DNA from: CAZIAK01 sp964537035
GTDB lineage: Bacteria; Planctomycetota; B15-G4
Assembly: GCA_964537035.1 (NCBI GenBank)
Contig: CAZIAK010000011.1
Span: forward strand, 49,362 to 113,361
DNA length: 64,000 bases
Reading direction: 5' to 3'
How positions within the stretch are numbered: the stretch's first letter is position 1; every line of letters starts with the position of its first letter. Of the stretch, positions 8,477 through 17,292 are shown in pieces. The notes beneath the pieces are model-generated. The model was not told where the DNA came from and made no database searches. It worked only from the letters and a program-made list of their open reading frames with translations. Made by a program: the position numbers and the translations under genes.

Positions 8477-10090
8477 TCAGCCGTCGTCGGCGCAGGGGGC
8501 GGCGCGGGTGCTGTCGGGGCGCTTGATGGAGCCGCCGGTGCCTACGTAGCCGAGCTGTTTCAGCGCTTCGAGCTCTTTGCTGTCGTGGGTGCCGGCGGCG
8601 AACCCGCCCTGATGCCTGGGGTCGACCAGGAAGCGCTGGAGGGCCTTGAAGTGGGGGCGGAAGATCTCGGGCAGGGCCGCTCCCGTGCTGCGATCCTCCT
8701 TTGAGAAGGTGATGCCGCTGAGCAGGTTCACCTGTTCGTAGGGGTCGGCGACCAGGTCGTAGCCTTCGATGCAGTCGATCTCGAAGCCCACGTTCTCTGG
8801 CACGGTGGCTCCGTAGTAGGGCGGCTTCTTCGGCCAGATGTGCTGGTCGTTCCAGATCAGCTTGTGCTTGCCGTCACTGACCGCGTAGATGTAGTCCTGC
8901 CACTCGACGATGGCGAAGGGTGCGGGCGGTGTGTCGGTGGTGCCCTCTGCCAGGGCACGCAGAGACGCCCCTTCCATGTCGCTGGCCGCTTCAGGCAGAT
9001 CGAGCAGGTCGAGAAGGGTCGGGGCCACGTCGATGTGCCGGCTCACCGCGGGGATGCGCTTGCCCATGGGCAGCCCTGGTCCGGCCATGATCAGGGGCAC
9101 GGTGACCGTGCCGTCGTAGATCGACGCGCCGTGAAAGAAGTAGCGGTTGTGGTCGAACAGCTCTTCGCCGTGGTCTGAAGTGAACACGATGTAGGTGTTC
9201 TCCCGCTCGCCCAGCTGCTCGAGGCGGGCCAGGATCGTGCCCATGCGGTCATCGGTGGCGCGCACCGTGCTGTCGTAAAGGCCATTGATCCGGGTGAGTT
9301 CAGCGGCGGGAATGTTGCGCTGACCCAGGGTGATGTCGCCCAGGTGTTGGCCCAGGGCCGGGCCCGACTTGTCCCCTGGCGCTCGCAAGACCTCGGGGAC
9401 GGCCTGGTTGCTGGGCCCATACATGTGGGTGTAGTTGGGCGGAGGATTGTAGGGCTTGTGCACGTCGTAGAAGTGCACCCACAGGGCGAAGGGCTTGTCG
9501 GTGTCGACCTGGTTGAGATAGTCGAGGGCCGCGAACTGCACCCGCTCATCCCAGATGCGCTGGAAGCGGCTCTCGCGGGTGCCGCCCTCTTGGCGTCGCT
9601 TGCCCTGGAAACCGTCGGACTTCACGTCGGCGCCTCGGGCGATCCACGACTCGACCCGGTCGTTGGGGTCATCCACGACGAAGTTCGCGATGAAGACACC
9701 GGTCTGGTAGCCCGCGTCTTGCAGATGCTCGAAAAGGGTGCGGTGCTCTTCTGGGAGGGGGAAACGATTCTCCCGTAGGCCCGTGGTGATGGGGTACTTG
9801 CCGGTGATCAGTGACGACAGCGACGGGTGGGTCTGTCCCCGAGGCGCGTAGTTCTTCTCGAACAGCACACCCCTCGCGGCGAGCTCGTCGATCTGGGGGG
9901 TGGGGCTGTCCTGCCAGCGGTTGTTGCCGTAGGCGCCGACGTGGTCCGCCCGCAGCGTGTCGAAGGAGATGATCACCAGGTTGGCGTCGCTGGGCGGCGT
10001 GGGGCCGCCGCAGCTGAGGGCCACGAAGGCGGCGAGCAGGCCTTGCCTCAGGGGCATGGCAGCGCGAGCGGCAACGACGGGGCGAGACAT
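8477..10090 (-). CDS. Sulfatase-like (alkaline phosphatase superfamily) lipoprotein without a formylglycine site
   Basis: This 537-aa protein has an N-terminal lipobox-like segment (VALSC, Cys27), so membrane attachment in the periplasm is likely. The sulfatase fold is evident from NLVIISFDTLRADHVGAYG (metal-binding Asp near 44), TGKYP and FTSDHGEELFDH. At the position of the usual C/S-x-P-x-R maturation motif it reads T87-H-P-S-L, so no Cys or Ser is available for formylglycine and the conserved Arg is missing. This is typical of hydrolases in the fold that use Thr, as in phosphodiesterase/phosphotransferase branches. Substrate unknown. A second in-frame ATG (residue 12) could be the start. 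Confidence 0.85.
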   Translation of the reverse strand: MSRPVVAARAAMPLRQGLLAAFVALSCGGPTPPSDANLVIISFDTLRADHVGAYGNNRWQDSPTPQIDELAARGVLFEKNYAPRGQTHPSLSSLITGKYPITTGLRENRFPLPEEHRTLFEHLQDAGYQTGVFIANFVVDDPNDRVESWIARGADVKSDGFQGKRRQEGGTRESRFQRIWDERVQFAALDYLNQVDTDKPFALWVHFYDVHKPYNPPPNYTHMYGPSNQAVPEVLRAPGDKSGPALGQHLGDITLGQRNIPAAELTRINGLYDSTVRATDDRMGTILARLEQLGERENTYIVFTSDHGEELFDHNRYFFHGASIYDGTVTVPLIMAGPGLPMGKRIPAVSRHIDVAPTLLDLLDLPEAASDMEGASLRALAEGTTDTPPAPFAIVEWQDYIYAVSDGKHKLIWNDQHIWPKKPPYYGATVPENVGFEIDCIEGYDLVADPYEQVNLLSGITFSKEDRSTGAALPEIFRPHFKALQRFLVDPRHQGGFAAGTHDSKELEALKQLGYVGTGGSIKRPDSTRAAPCADDG

Positions 10091-10223
10091 GACGGGGCTC
10101 CCTGAGGGCGCTGGGTGAGGTCAGCTGGCCATGGCTACGAGGCCGGCGATCGGTGGGTTTGAAGAGAGCGCGAGATGGCCGGCAACCTGTGCACCAAGCG
10201 CGGCAACACCGCTGCCATGGTTC

Positions 10224-10895
10224 TCACCGAGGGGCGTCCTGCAGCATCAACGGAAAGGCGTTGAGGGATGGGATGATCGAGACCATGCGCTCGGCGTGGG
10301 CCGGGTCGTCGAGAAGCCCCAGCAGGACATCGACGCGCTCGTGCAGCTCGATGGCCTGCATGATCGCCACCCGGGTCTGGGGGCTGAGATCAAGGGCGCC
10401 GGCGATGCGATCAGAGAGCTTGCCCACGTCGAGGGCGCAGGTCACGTCGTAGACCAGTGCAGAGTCGCCCTGGGTGCGCTGGGCCAGGCCCTGCAGCAAG
10501 TGGCGGCCAAGGCGAAACGCCTCTGCGGGATGATCGTCGCCCCCGTCCGTGTGCAGACGGACGGACGCACGGCGGAAGGGCGAGTGCTCCAGCTCTTCGC
10601 CGATGCTGCCCCGAGCCAGGCCGTGGAGCACGATGTCAGAGGTGCCGTCGTCGTTGAGCCGATCCCGCACCACTCGGCCAATGCCCACGACCCGGGCGAT
10701 GGACGGGTTGCCGTGGTAGTCGAGCTCCCAGCCGGGCAGCAGGGTGGCGATGGCGATGAGCCCTTCTCCGTTGCGCACGGCCTCCATCATGGCCCGATAG
10801 CGGGGCTCGAAGATGCGCAGGGGCAGCAGCTCACCTGGGAGCAGGCTGCCGTCCGGCAGGGGAAACAGAGGCGCGTCGCCGAGAGGCAGGGTCAT
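10224..10895 (-). CDS. LON substrate-binding domain protein (no protease domain)
   Basis: This 223-aa protein matches the N-terminal domain of Lon proteases: PLFPLPDGSLLPGELLPLRIFEPRYRAM (start of the domain), then VVGIGRVVRD. The C-terminal part carries several Ala/Leu-rich helices. The ATPase and Ser-Lys protease domains are absent, and the length fits free-standing LON-domain proteins found in many bacteria, whose role is poorly defined. It lies between nth and the sulfatase on the same strand, probably in one transcription unit with nth (62-bp spacing). Confidence 0.85.
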   Translation of the reverse strand: MTLPLGDAPLFPLPDGSLLPGELLPLRIFEPRYRAMMEAVRNGEGLIAIATLLPGWELDYHGNPSIARVVGIGRVVRDRLNDDGTSDIVLHGLARGSIGEELEHSPFRRASVRLHTDGGDDHPAEAFRLGRHLLQGLAQRTQGDSALVYDVTCALDVGKLSDRIAGALDLSPQTRVAIMQAIELHERVDVLLGLLDDPAHAERMVSIIPSLNAFPLMLQDAPR

Positions 10896-10957
10896 GGGCC
10901 CAGCCTAACCCGCCGCATGCCAGAGTTGCTGTGACGAATGCACAGACTCCGCGCCGA

Positions 10958-11659
10958 TCAGACGCCCTTCTGCGGGCAGTGAGGCGCCAGGAAACACTCG
11001 TCGCAGCGAGGCTTGCGCGCCGGACAGAGCGAGCGCCCGAGCATGATCAGTCTGTGGCTGAAGACGATCCACTGGTCTTGGGGGACCACGGCCATGAGGT
11101 CGCGCTCGATCATCACCGGGCTGTCTTCTCTGGTGAAGCCCAGTCGATTCGAGATCCGTTGCACGTGGGTGTCGACGACGACCCCGTCGGCCAGGCCGAA
11201 GCTCTCGCCGCGGACCACGTTGGCCGTCTTGCGGGCCACACCGGGCAGGCTCAGCAGCTCGTCCATGCCCCGGGGCACTTCGCTGTCGAAGCGCTCCACC
11301 AGCCCCCGGGCCATGCCGATGAGGTTCTTGGCCTTGTTGCGGAAGAAGCCGGTGGTGCGCACGAAGCCCTCGACCTCTTCTTGTTCGGCGGCGGCCAGGT
11401 CGGCCGGGCGAGGATAGCGGGCGAAGAGCGCGGGAGTGACCAGGTTGACCCGCACGTCCGTGCACTGCGCGGAGAGAATCGTCGCTGCCAGCAGCTCGTA
11501 GGGGTTGGCGTGGTCGAGGGCGCACCTGGGGTGCGGGTCGTGCTCCGCCAGCAGGTCGAGGACGATGTCACGGCGGACAGGGTCCACCCGCAACCGTCGC
11601 CGAGCACGCTTCTTGGCCCCGGCCTTCTTGCGAGTCGCTTTCTTCTTCGCCGGGGTCAT
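10958..11659 (-). CDS. nth: Endonuclease III
   Basis: DNA glycosylase/AP lyase that removes oxidised pyrimidines in base-excision repair. The protein is 233 aa with a Lys/Arg-rich N-terminal tail (MTPAKKKATRKKAGAKKR) before the domain. The helix-hairpin-helix LPGVARKTANVV carries the catalytic Lys, VVDTHVQRISNR carries the catalytic Asp, and a 4Fe-4S site C-x6-C-x2-C-x5-C lies at the C terminus (CPARKPRCDECFLAPHC). The start ATG overlaps the pdxT stop codon in ATGA, suggesting translational coupling. The frame is open 75 nt upstream, but that would overlap pdxT further. Confidence 0.96.
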   Translation of the reverse strand: MTPAKKKATRKKAGAKKRARRRLRVDPVRRDIVLDLLAEHDPHPRCALDHANPYELLAATILSAQCTDVRVNLVTPALFARYPRPADLAAAEQEEVEGFVRTTGFFRNKAKNLIGMARGLVERFDSEVPRGMDELLSLPGVARKTANVVRGESFGLADGVVVDTHVQRISNRLGFTREDSPVMIERDLMAVVPQDQWIVFSHRLIMLGRSLCPARKPRCDECFLAPHCPQKGV

Positions 11660-12225
11660 GTCGTGCCGCTCTCCAGCACCCGCTTCAGCAGCCCGGTGTC
11701 CGGGGTCATCTCGGGATGAAACGTGGCGGCCCACACCGGGCCACTGCGCACGAGCACCGGGTCCTCACCGCGGCGCAAGAGCACCTCGACGCCCTTGCCC
11801 ACCCGGCGGATGACCGGGGCGCGGATGAACACGGCCTCCGTGTGGCCCCAGGCCTCGTCGCCGTCCAGCTGCTCGATGCTGGAGTCTCGCTGGCGACCGT
11901 AGGCGTTGCGCTCGACGTCGATGTCGAGAATGCCCAGGCTCTCTTGAGCGGGCCCGGTCACCGCGCTGGCCAGCAAGATCGCCCCGGCGCAGGTCCCCAG
12001 CACCGGCTTGCCCGAGCGACAGAAGTCCCGCACCGGTTCGGTCAGCTCTTCAGTGCGCAGCAGCTTCACCATGGTGGACGACTCGCCGCCAGGCAGCAGC
12101 AAGGCGTCGCACTCGCGCAGCTCACTGGCCTGCCTGACCTCACGCACCGCGAGCCCGAGCGCCTCGGCCATGCGACCGTGGGCCCCGTAGTCGCCCTGCA
12201 GGGCCAGCACACCGACAGTCGTCAC
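11656..12225 (-). CDS. pdxT: Pyridoxal 5'-phosphate synthase glutaminase subunit
   Basis: Glutamine amidotransferase (class I, triad Cys-His-Glu) that supplies ammonia to PdxS for de novo PLP synthesis. Its 189 aa match the family. Visible motifs are VGVLALQGDYGAH at the N terminus, the LLPGGESSTMVKLL loop, the nucleophile in GTCAGAILLA, and the His/Glu pair in ATFHPEMT. It starts 5 bp after pdxS, and its end overlaps nth, so pdxS-pdxT-nth is a tight operon. Confidence 0.97.
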   Translation of the reverse strand: MTTVGVLALQGDYGAHGRMAEALGLAVREVRQASELRECDALLLPGGESSTMVKLLRTEELTEPVRDFCRSGKPVLGTCAGAILLASAVTGPAQESLGILDIDVERNAYGRQRDSSIEQLDGDEAWGHTEAVFIRAPVIRRVGKGVEVLLRRGEDPVLVRSGPVWAATFHPEMTPDTGLLKRVLESGTT

Positions 12226-12230
12226 GGAGA

Positions 12231-13121
12231 CTACCAGCCGCGGCTTTGCAGCAGCTCGTCCGGCTCGAGCGAGGACACGTCGATGCCCTTCATGGCCGGG
12301 GCGGCGATGGTGCGGGCCGCGTCGAGCACCTTCTCGGGATCGTTCCAGTGCGTGGTGGCGCTGACGATGGCGGTGGCGAAGTTCGCAGGGTCATCGCTCT
12401 TGAAGATGCCCGAACCCACGAACACGGCCTGGGCTCCGAGAGACATCATCAGCGCCGCGTCGGCGGGGGTGGCGATGCCGCCGGCGGCGAAGTTCGGCAC
12501 GGGCAGCTCGCCCGCGTCGGCGACCATGCGCACCAGCTCGTAGGGAGCGCCCAGCTCCTTGGCCCGGTCCATGAGCTCTTCGTCACCCATGACGGTGAGC
12601 TCGCGCATGTCCTTCATCACCTGGCGCATATGCCGCACGGCCTCGACGATGTCGCCGCTGCCTGCCTCGCCCTTGGTGCGGATCATGCAGGCGCCCTCGC
12701 CGATGCGCCGCAGGGCCTCGCCCAGGTTGCGACAGCCGCAGACGAAGGGCACGTCGAAGGCGTGCTTGTCGATGTGAAACTTGTCGTCGGCGGGAGTCAG
12801 CACTTCAGACTCGTCGATGTAGTCGACGCCCAGGCTCTGCAGCACCGCGGCCTCGGCGAAGTGACCGATGCGCGCCTTGGCCATCACCGGGATCGACACC
12901 GTCTTCATGATGTCCTCGATGATGTCGATGCGGGCCATGCGGGCCACGCCACCGTCCTTGCGGATGTCGCTGGGCACGCGCTCGAGAGCCATCACGGCGC
13001 AGGCCCCAGCGTCCTCGGCGATCTTCGCCTGATCGACGTTGGTGACGTCCATGATGACGCCGCCCTTGAGCATCTCGGCCAGGCCGGTCTTGAGGCGAAG
13101 TGAGGTGTTGTTGTCGGTCAC
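12231..13121 (-). CDS. pdxS: Pyridoxal 5'-phosphate synthase lyase subunit
   Basis: Forms PLP from ribose 5-phosphate, glyceraldehyde 3-phosphate and ammonia delivered by PdxT, as a dodecameric TIM-barrel enzyme. Its 296 aa agree with the family. The two catalytic lysines are in PVMAKARIGH and RTKGEAGSGD, and GGVIMDVTNVDQAKIAEDAG and NFAAGGIATPADAALMMSLG are characteristic. This is the first gene of the pdxST-nth unit. The 215-bp upstream region carries two copies of CCATTGTCTG about 25 bp apart (13262-13300), of unknown meaning. Confidence 0.98.
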   Translation of the reverse strand: MTDNNTSLRLKTGLAEMLKGGVIMDVTNVDQAKIAEDAGACAVMALERVPSDIRKDGGVARMARIDIIEDIMKTVSIPVMAKARIGHFAEAAVLQSLGVDYIDESEVLTPADDKFHIDKHAFDVPFVCGCRNLGEALRRIGEGACMIRTKGEAGSGDIVEAVRHMRQVMKDMRELTVMGDEELMDRAKELGAPYELVRMVADAGELPVPNFAAGGIATPADAALMMSLGAQAVFVGSGIFKSDDPANFATAIVSATTHWNDPEKVLDAARTIAAPAMKGIDVSSLEPDELLQSRGW

Positions 13122-13336
13122 GGCTGTGGCTCCTGGGCCCGCGGGGTGAGGTGCGCGAAGGGTGCGTTTGGCAGCGGGTGGCAGGGCGCAGTCTAGTGAC
13201 TGTGGGGGGGCTCGTCAGGACTTGTGGGGCCTGGCACAGGGCGGATTCTTGGAGCGGAGCCCATTGTCTGGGCCGTGGCGTCCATTGTCTGACCAGGCAC
13301 GAGCGTCTGGGCGTCCGTCGCCCCGTCGACCTCGGC

Positions 13337-14419
13337 CTAGAGCTTGGCGCCTCGGGACTGCCAGGCAGCCAGCAGCTCGCGCTCCCGATCGTCGGTGAGC
13401 CCAACCTGCAAGGTCGCCCCGCTCAATGAGCTCACCGTCACGCCGCGCTCGTCGCTGCGCTGCTGGTCCCAGGCCAGGGTGTCAGCGGCGGTCTCGGCGG
13501 GAGGGCGGCAGTGTAGGCCGGCCTCGATCGCTCGGCTGCAGTCCATCTGCATCAGGCCGTCGCTGCCGGCGGGGAGCCAGAGCGGCAGCTCAAGCCAGGG
13601 GCCGACCTCTTGATCCAGCAAGAACTGCTCGTCGACCCAGGTCACCGTGGATGGGGGTGGAGAAGATCGGAGAGGCTCTGGCTGGCCGCCCGTGGTTTGC
13701 TGCTCAAGCGCGCCACCGGCTTGCGCGCAGGCAGCGAGCATGGCCGCGAAGTCGTGGTGTTCTCCGGGCCCGGCTGCGTTGAACGTTCCCGTGGTGCCGT
13801 TGTCCAGGCAGTGCAGGATCCACAGAGACAGATCGCGGGCGTCGATGTACTGCACGCTCCTGCTGCCCGGCCCGGGAGCGAGCACCTCGCCGCCCCTGGC
13901 CATGCGCCGGGGCCAGTAGGTGTAGCGCTCGCTCTTGTCATGGGGGCCCACGATGAGCCCGGCCCGCACCGCCAGCACCCGCCCGGGCATGTGCGCCTCG
14001 GCGGCCTGCTCGCAGAGGGCCTTCAACGCGCCGTAGGCCGGGCCGCTCAGCTCGTCGGCCGGATGATCGCCGAGAGGGGCCAGGGGCGCTGACTCATCGG
14101 CGCCGTGGGGCACGGGCTCGGCATAGACGCTGCCGCTCGACACGAAGACATAGCGCTCGACGGTGTCCGCCAGCAGCTTGGCGCTGCGCTCGACCTGAGC
14201 CGGTAGATAGCCGCTGGTGTCGACCACGGCGTCAAACGTGCGGCCCTCGAGTGCGGACAGGTCACCGTCTCGATCGCCTACCAGCTGCTCGCACTGCGGG
14301 TAGAGCCCGGCCCCGCTCCGGCCCCTGTTCAGCAGGGTGAGTTCATGCCCGGCAGCCAGGGCGGCGTCGACGATGTGGCGTCCGAGAAAGACCGTGCCGC
14401 CGAGAACGAGGATGTGCAT
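13337..14419 (-). CDS. NAD-dependent epimerase/dehydratase family protein
   Basis: This 360-aa extended short-chain dehydrogenase has the Rossmann start MHILVLGGTVFLGRHIV and the nucleotide-sugar/reductase-type YVFVSSGSVYAE motif. The catalytic YxxxK is YGALK (near residue 130). Its build resembles the RNA-binding/epimerase-like NAD(P)-binding proteins often annotated as epimerases. No neighbour indicates the substrate. It is on the same strand as the radical SAM gene upstream (59-bp gap). Confidence 0.85.
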   Translation of the reverse strand: MHILVLGGTVFLGRHIVDAALAAGHELTLLNRGRSGAGLYPQCEQLVGDRDGDLSALEGRTFDAVVDTSGYLPAQVERSAKLLADTVERYVFVSSGSVYAEPVPHGADESAPLAPLGDHPADELSGPAYGALKALCEQAAEAHMPGRVLAVRAGLIVGPHDKSERYTYWPRRMARGGEVLAPGPGSRSVQYIDARDLSLWILHCLDNGTTGTFNAAGPGEHHDFAAMLAACAQAGGALEQQTTGGQPEPLRSSPPPSTVTWVDEQFLLDQEVGPWLELPLWLPAGSDGLMQMDCSRAIEAGLHCRPPAETAADTLAWDQQRSDERGVTVSSLSGATLQVGLTDDRERELLAAWQSRGAKL

Positions 14420-14478
14420 GAAGGAAACTCGTAGAGGTGGGAGCGATCCGGCCGACCGACAGAGGCCGGAAGATGAGG

Positions 14479-15360
14479 TCAGAGCCGGTCGGGGGCGGGC
14501 CGCCGTCGCAACTTGATGCTGTCGTCGCCGATGACCTCGTCGAGCAGGGCCAGCAGGCTGGCCTTGTCCGTTGGCAGGTTGCCACCCACGGGCACCGAGT
14601 TGCTGATGTGGTTGCCCCGGTAGATGGCCCGGCTCAGGAACATGTGCTCGATCATGGTGCGCTGCTCGGCGATCATCCCCCGCTCATCGGGGAGCACCAC
14701 CCGGCCTGCCTCGACGTCTTCGTGAAAGCCGGTGCCGGGCACGGGGGTGATGGTCAGGGTCGAGACGTAGCGCGGATCGACCTCGCTGAGAAACCGCCCA
14801 GACTCGACGGCGTGCTGGTGGGACAGCTCGACCCCGCCGATGCCCAGCAGCATGATCACGGAGAGCCGCGCTCCCGCATCGACCACGGTGCGCCCAGCCC
14901 GGATCAGCTGCTCTCGGTCGACCCCCTTGGCGATGCTCTTCAAGACCTCGGGATGGCCGGTCTCCGCGCCGAGAAAGTAGAGCGGCAGACCCGCTTCGCT
15001 CAGTTCTTGGATCTCGGCCACGCTCTTGGCCGCGAGGCTCTGGGGCGACGCGTAGACGCTGGCCCGCTGAAAGTTGGGGAAATGCTCCCGGCAGTCCTCG
15101 AGGATCTGCAGCAGTCGCGAGGTGCGCATGATCAGGGCGTCGCCGTCGGCCAGGAACACCCGGCGCACGTTCTCGGCGCCGTGCCAGGCCTGGGCCTGAG
15201 CCATGTCCTTCAGCAGGTCGTCCCGGGAGCGCTGGCGGAAGCGCTTGTCGATGTACATGGCGCAGTACGTGCAGCGGTTGTAGCTGCAGCCGATGGTGGC
15301 CTGGAGAATCAGGCTGTTGCCCTCGCTGGGCGGGCGGTAGACGGTCCCCTCGTAGCGCAT
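14479..15360 (-). CDS. Radical SAM protein
   Basis: This 293-aa protein carries the iron-sulfur/SAM motif as GCSYNRCTYCAMY, a C-x4-C-x2-C spacing seen in one uncharacterised radical SAM group rather than the classic C-x3-C-x2-C. Downstream strands FLADGDALIM, YASPQSL, LYFLGAETGHPEVLK and VIMLLGIGG follow the Elp3/HemN-like TIM-barrel pattern. No accessory cluster or cobalamin domain is visible. Substrate unknown. It diverges from the gene at 15415 across only 54 bp. Confidence 0.88.
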   Translation of the reverse strand: MRYEGTVYRPPSEGNSLILQATIGCSYNRCTYCAMYIDKRFRQRSRDDLLKDMAQAQAWHGAENVRRVFLADGDALIMRTSRLLQILEDCREHFPNFQRASVYASPQSLAAKSVAEIQELSEAGLPLYFLGAETGHPEVLKSIAKGVDREQLIRAGRTVVDAGARLSVIMLLGIGGVELSHQHAVESGRFLSEVDPRYVSTLTITPVPGTGFHEDVEAGRVVLPDERGMIAEQRTMIEHMFLSRAIYRGNHISNSVPVGGNLPTDKASLLALLDEVIGDDSIKLRRRPAPDRL

Positions 15361-15414
15361 GGCGGGATTCTAGCGGATCGAGCCCCGGGCGCACGGTCGT
15401 GGCATAATCCCGCC

Positions 15415-17292
15415 ATGACTCTGAAGACAGCCTTGCTCACGCTCCTTTCGCTCGCCCTGGCCACCTCTGCGGTTCACGCCCGGAGTGCCGATGACGCCCC
15501 TTCTCGGAAGGCGCTCAAGCCCGGTTCGTTTCACCTCAGCTCGTTCGATTCAGAGCTCGGAGGTCGCTTCTCGAAGTCGGGCGAGGTCGACACGGGGGCC
15601 GTGGTGTCTCATTGGGTGGATGGCCTCACTGGCGAGCAGCACAGTGCTGACAAGGCCGATCTGGGCCCTGGGCCGTCCCTGAACGTCCGCTGGAGCCGTG
15701 AGCTGGCCGAGCAGAAGCTGGTGGGCTATTGCCTCGCTGGCACCCTGGCGAGCGGTGCTGACAGGCGCCTGATGGTGTCCCAGCAGGTCGAGGTTCGCAG
15801 CACTTCTGAGACGGAGCAAACGGTGCAGCTCGTGGCGCAGCTGCGCCCCGGGGCTGGTGACGAGGCGTCCCGGCCCCTGCCCAGCCTGACCTATCGCGAC
15901 GACGAGACCTGGTCCCTCGAAGACGAGCGGTTCCTGCTTCGGGACGGCCGGGTGGTGGCCACCTGGGTGGGCGATGCTCCCGCCGTCGAGATCGTCTCCC
16001 GGCCGGCCTCGGGCGACGATGTGGCGGCCCGGCTGGTGTGGAACTTCACCCTGCAACCCGGCGAATCCCGCTGGGTAGAGGTCATGCTGGTGGGGGCCCC
16101 GGCAGGAGGCTCGGTTGAAGAGTCGGGCTGGCGGGCTCGCCTGCGTCGCAAGAGCTATGGCTCCCTCGAAGATGTGCGCCGCTGGGAGTCCATGTACCAC
16201 GGCAGCTTTGGCGCCTTCTCCTGCGCGGACGATCGAGTGCGCGAGGCCATGATCAGCGGGGTCCACCTGCTGCGCAGCCTGGGCAATGCCCACTACCAGA
16301 TCAGCACACTCAGCGATCGCCCCTTCGGCCATCCGGCCTCCGACGCCGCAGCCGAGGCGCAGATCCTGGGCATCTTCTTTGAGTACGGCCTGAACGAGAT
16401 CGGCGAGGCCTATCTGGAGGATCTCCTGTATGGCGTCTACGACCGGGCGGGTCCTCTGCCCTTGGATCGCAAGGTGGCCTATCTGCATGGTCTCGCCCGG
16501 GCAGTGCGGCTCGCCGGGGAGACGTCTCACCATGGCGTCCTGGGGCAGGCCATCGTCGAGCTGATGAACGGCGAGGGTCCCGAGGGTTGGGCCGAACCCT
16601 GGGCGGACGGCGCCGTGGCCGTGGCTCCCTGGCTCGATCCCGACGAGGTGCGAGGTGACCTGGCGCAGGTCATCGACCGGGCCGGGCTGCCGGGCGCCGA
16701 GGCACTGCCCCGGTTGGCCTGGGCAGAGGACGTCGAGGCCGGGAGCACAGCCGCCGAGATGCTCGCGGCGCGGAAGGCCCTGAGCGCTGGCGATCCGGAC
16801 GGCGCCTGGGAGGCGCTGGAGAAGCTGCTCAACCGCACCACCCACGTGGGTCTGGGCTCCATGGAGCCAGGGGGTGCCACAGGCGGTCGCTTCGCCATGG
16901 GCATGACCTCGCTGGTGCGGGGGTTCTTGATCGATGATCACGGAGACGACCTGGAGATCTTCCCCGGCAGCTGCGGCGGCATGGTCGAACTGGGCGTGGC
17001 GGTGAAGACGGCCTGGATCCCCACGGCGTTTGGCCAGATCCAGGCCCAGGGGTTCTTCACCGGCAAGAACCAGATGGGCGGTTGGGTCACCCTGCGGGGC
17101 ACTTTCGCTGCCGCGCGCACGGTGATGAACTTTCCGCCCGAGACGGTGTTGCGCAAGCTCAAGTCGTCCCACGGCGATGGCACCATCGAGATCATCGAGA
17201 ACAACGTGGTGCAGCTGCTGCTCCCGATCGGGCGCCCGCTGCGTTTCACCCTGAGCATCAAGCGGACCGCGGCGGCCCTGTCGGATGGCTAA
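15415..17292 (+). CDS. Exported protein of unknown function
   Basis: This 625-aa protein starts with a typical signal peptide (MTLKTALLTLLSLALATSAVHA). The ATG at 15415 is chosen because further upstream the frame runs antisense to the radical SAM gene. A beta-rich N-terminal half (to about residue 250) is followed by a helical half with repeated Leu/Ala helices and conserved-looking loops such as GSMEPGGATGGRFAMGM and MGGWVTLRGTF. This could be a beta-sandwich plus alpha/alpha-barrel arrangement as in some glycoside hydrolases, but no catalytic signature was recognised. CATAAT at 15403-15408, just upstream of the ATG, hints at a leaderless or very short 5' end. It overlaps the next gene by 8 bp. 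Confidence 0.65.
   Translation: MTLKTALLTLLSLALATSAVHARSADDAPSRKALKPGSFHLSSFDSELGGRFSKSGEVDTGAVVSHWVDGLTGEQHSADKADLGPGPSLNVRWSRELAEQKLVGYCLAGTLASGADRRLMVSQQVEVRSTSETEQTVQLVAQLRPGAGDEASRPLPSLTYRDDETWSLEDERFLLRDGRVVATWVGDAPAVEIVSRPASGDDVAARLVWNFTLQPGESRWVEVMLVGAPAGGSVEESGWRARLRRKSYGSLEDVRRWESMYHGSFGAFSCADDRVREAMISGVHLLRSLGNAHYQISTLSDRPFGHPASDAAAEAQILGIFFEYGLNEIGEAYLEDLLYGVYDRAGPLPLDRKVAYLHGLARAVRLAGETSHHGVLGQAIVELMNGEGPEGWAEPWADGAVAVAPWLDPDEVRGDLAQVIDRAGLPGAEALPRLAWAEDVEAGSTAAEMLAARKALSAGDPDGAWEALEKLLNRTTHVGLGSMEPGGATGGRFAMGMTSLVRGFLIDDHGDDLEIFPGSCGGMVELGVAVKTAWIPTAFGQIQAQGFFTGKNQMGGWVTLRGTFAAARTVMNFPPETVLRKLKSSHGDGTIEIIENNVVQLLLPIGRPLRFTLSIKRTAAALSDG

Noticed and set aside
14437..15414. Upstream extension of the frame at 15415
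   Set aside because: Runs antisense through the radical SAM gene. A signal peptide starts at 15415.
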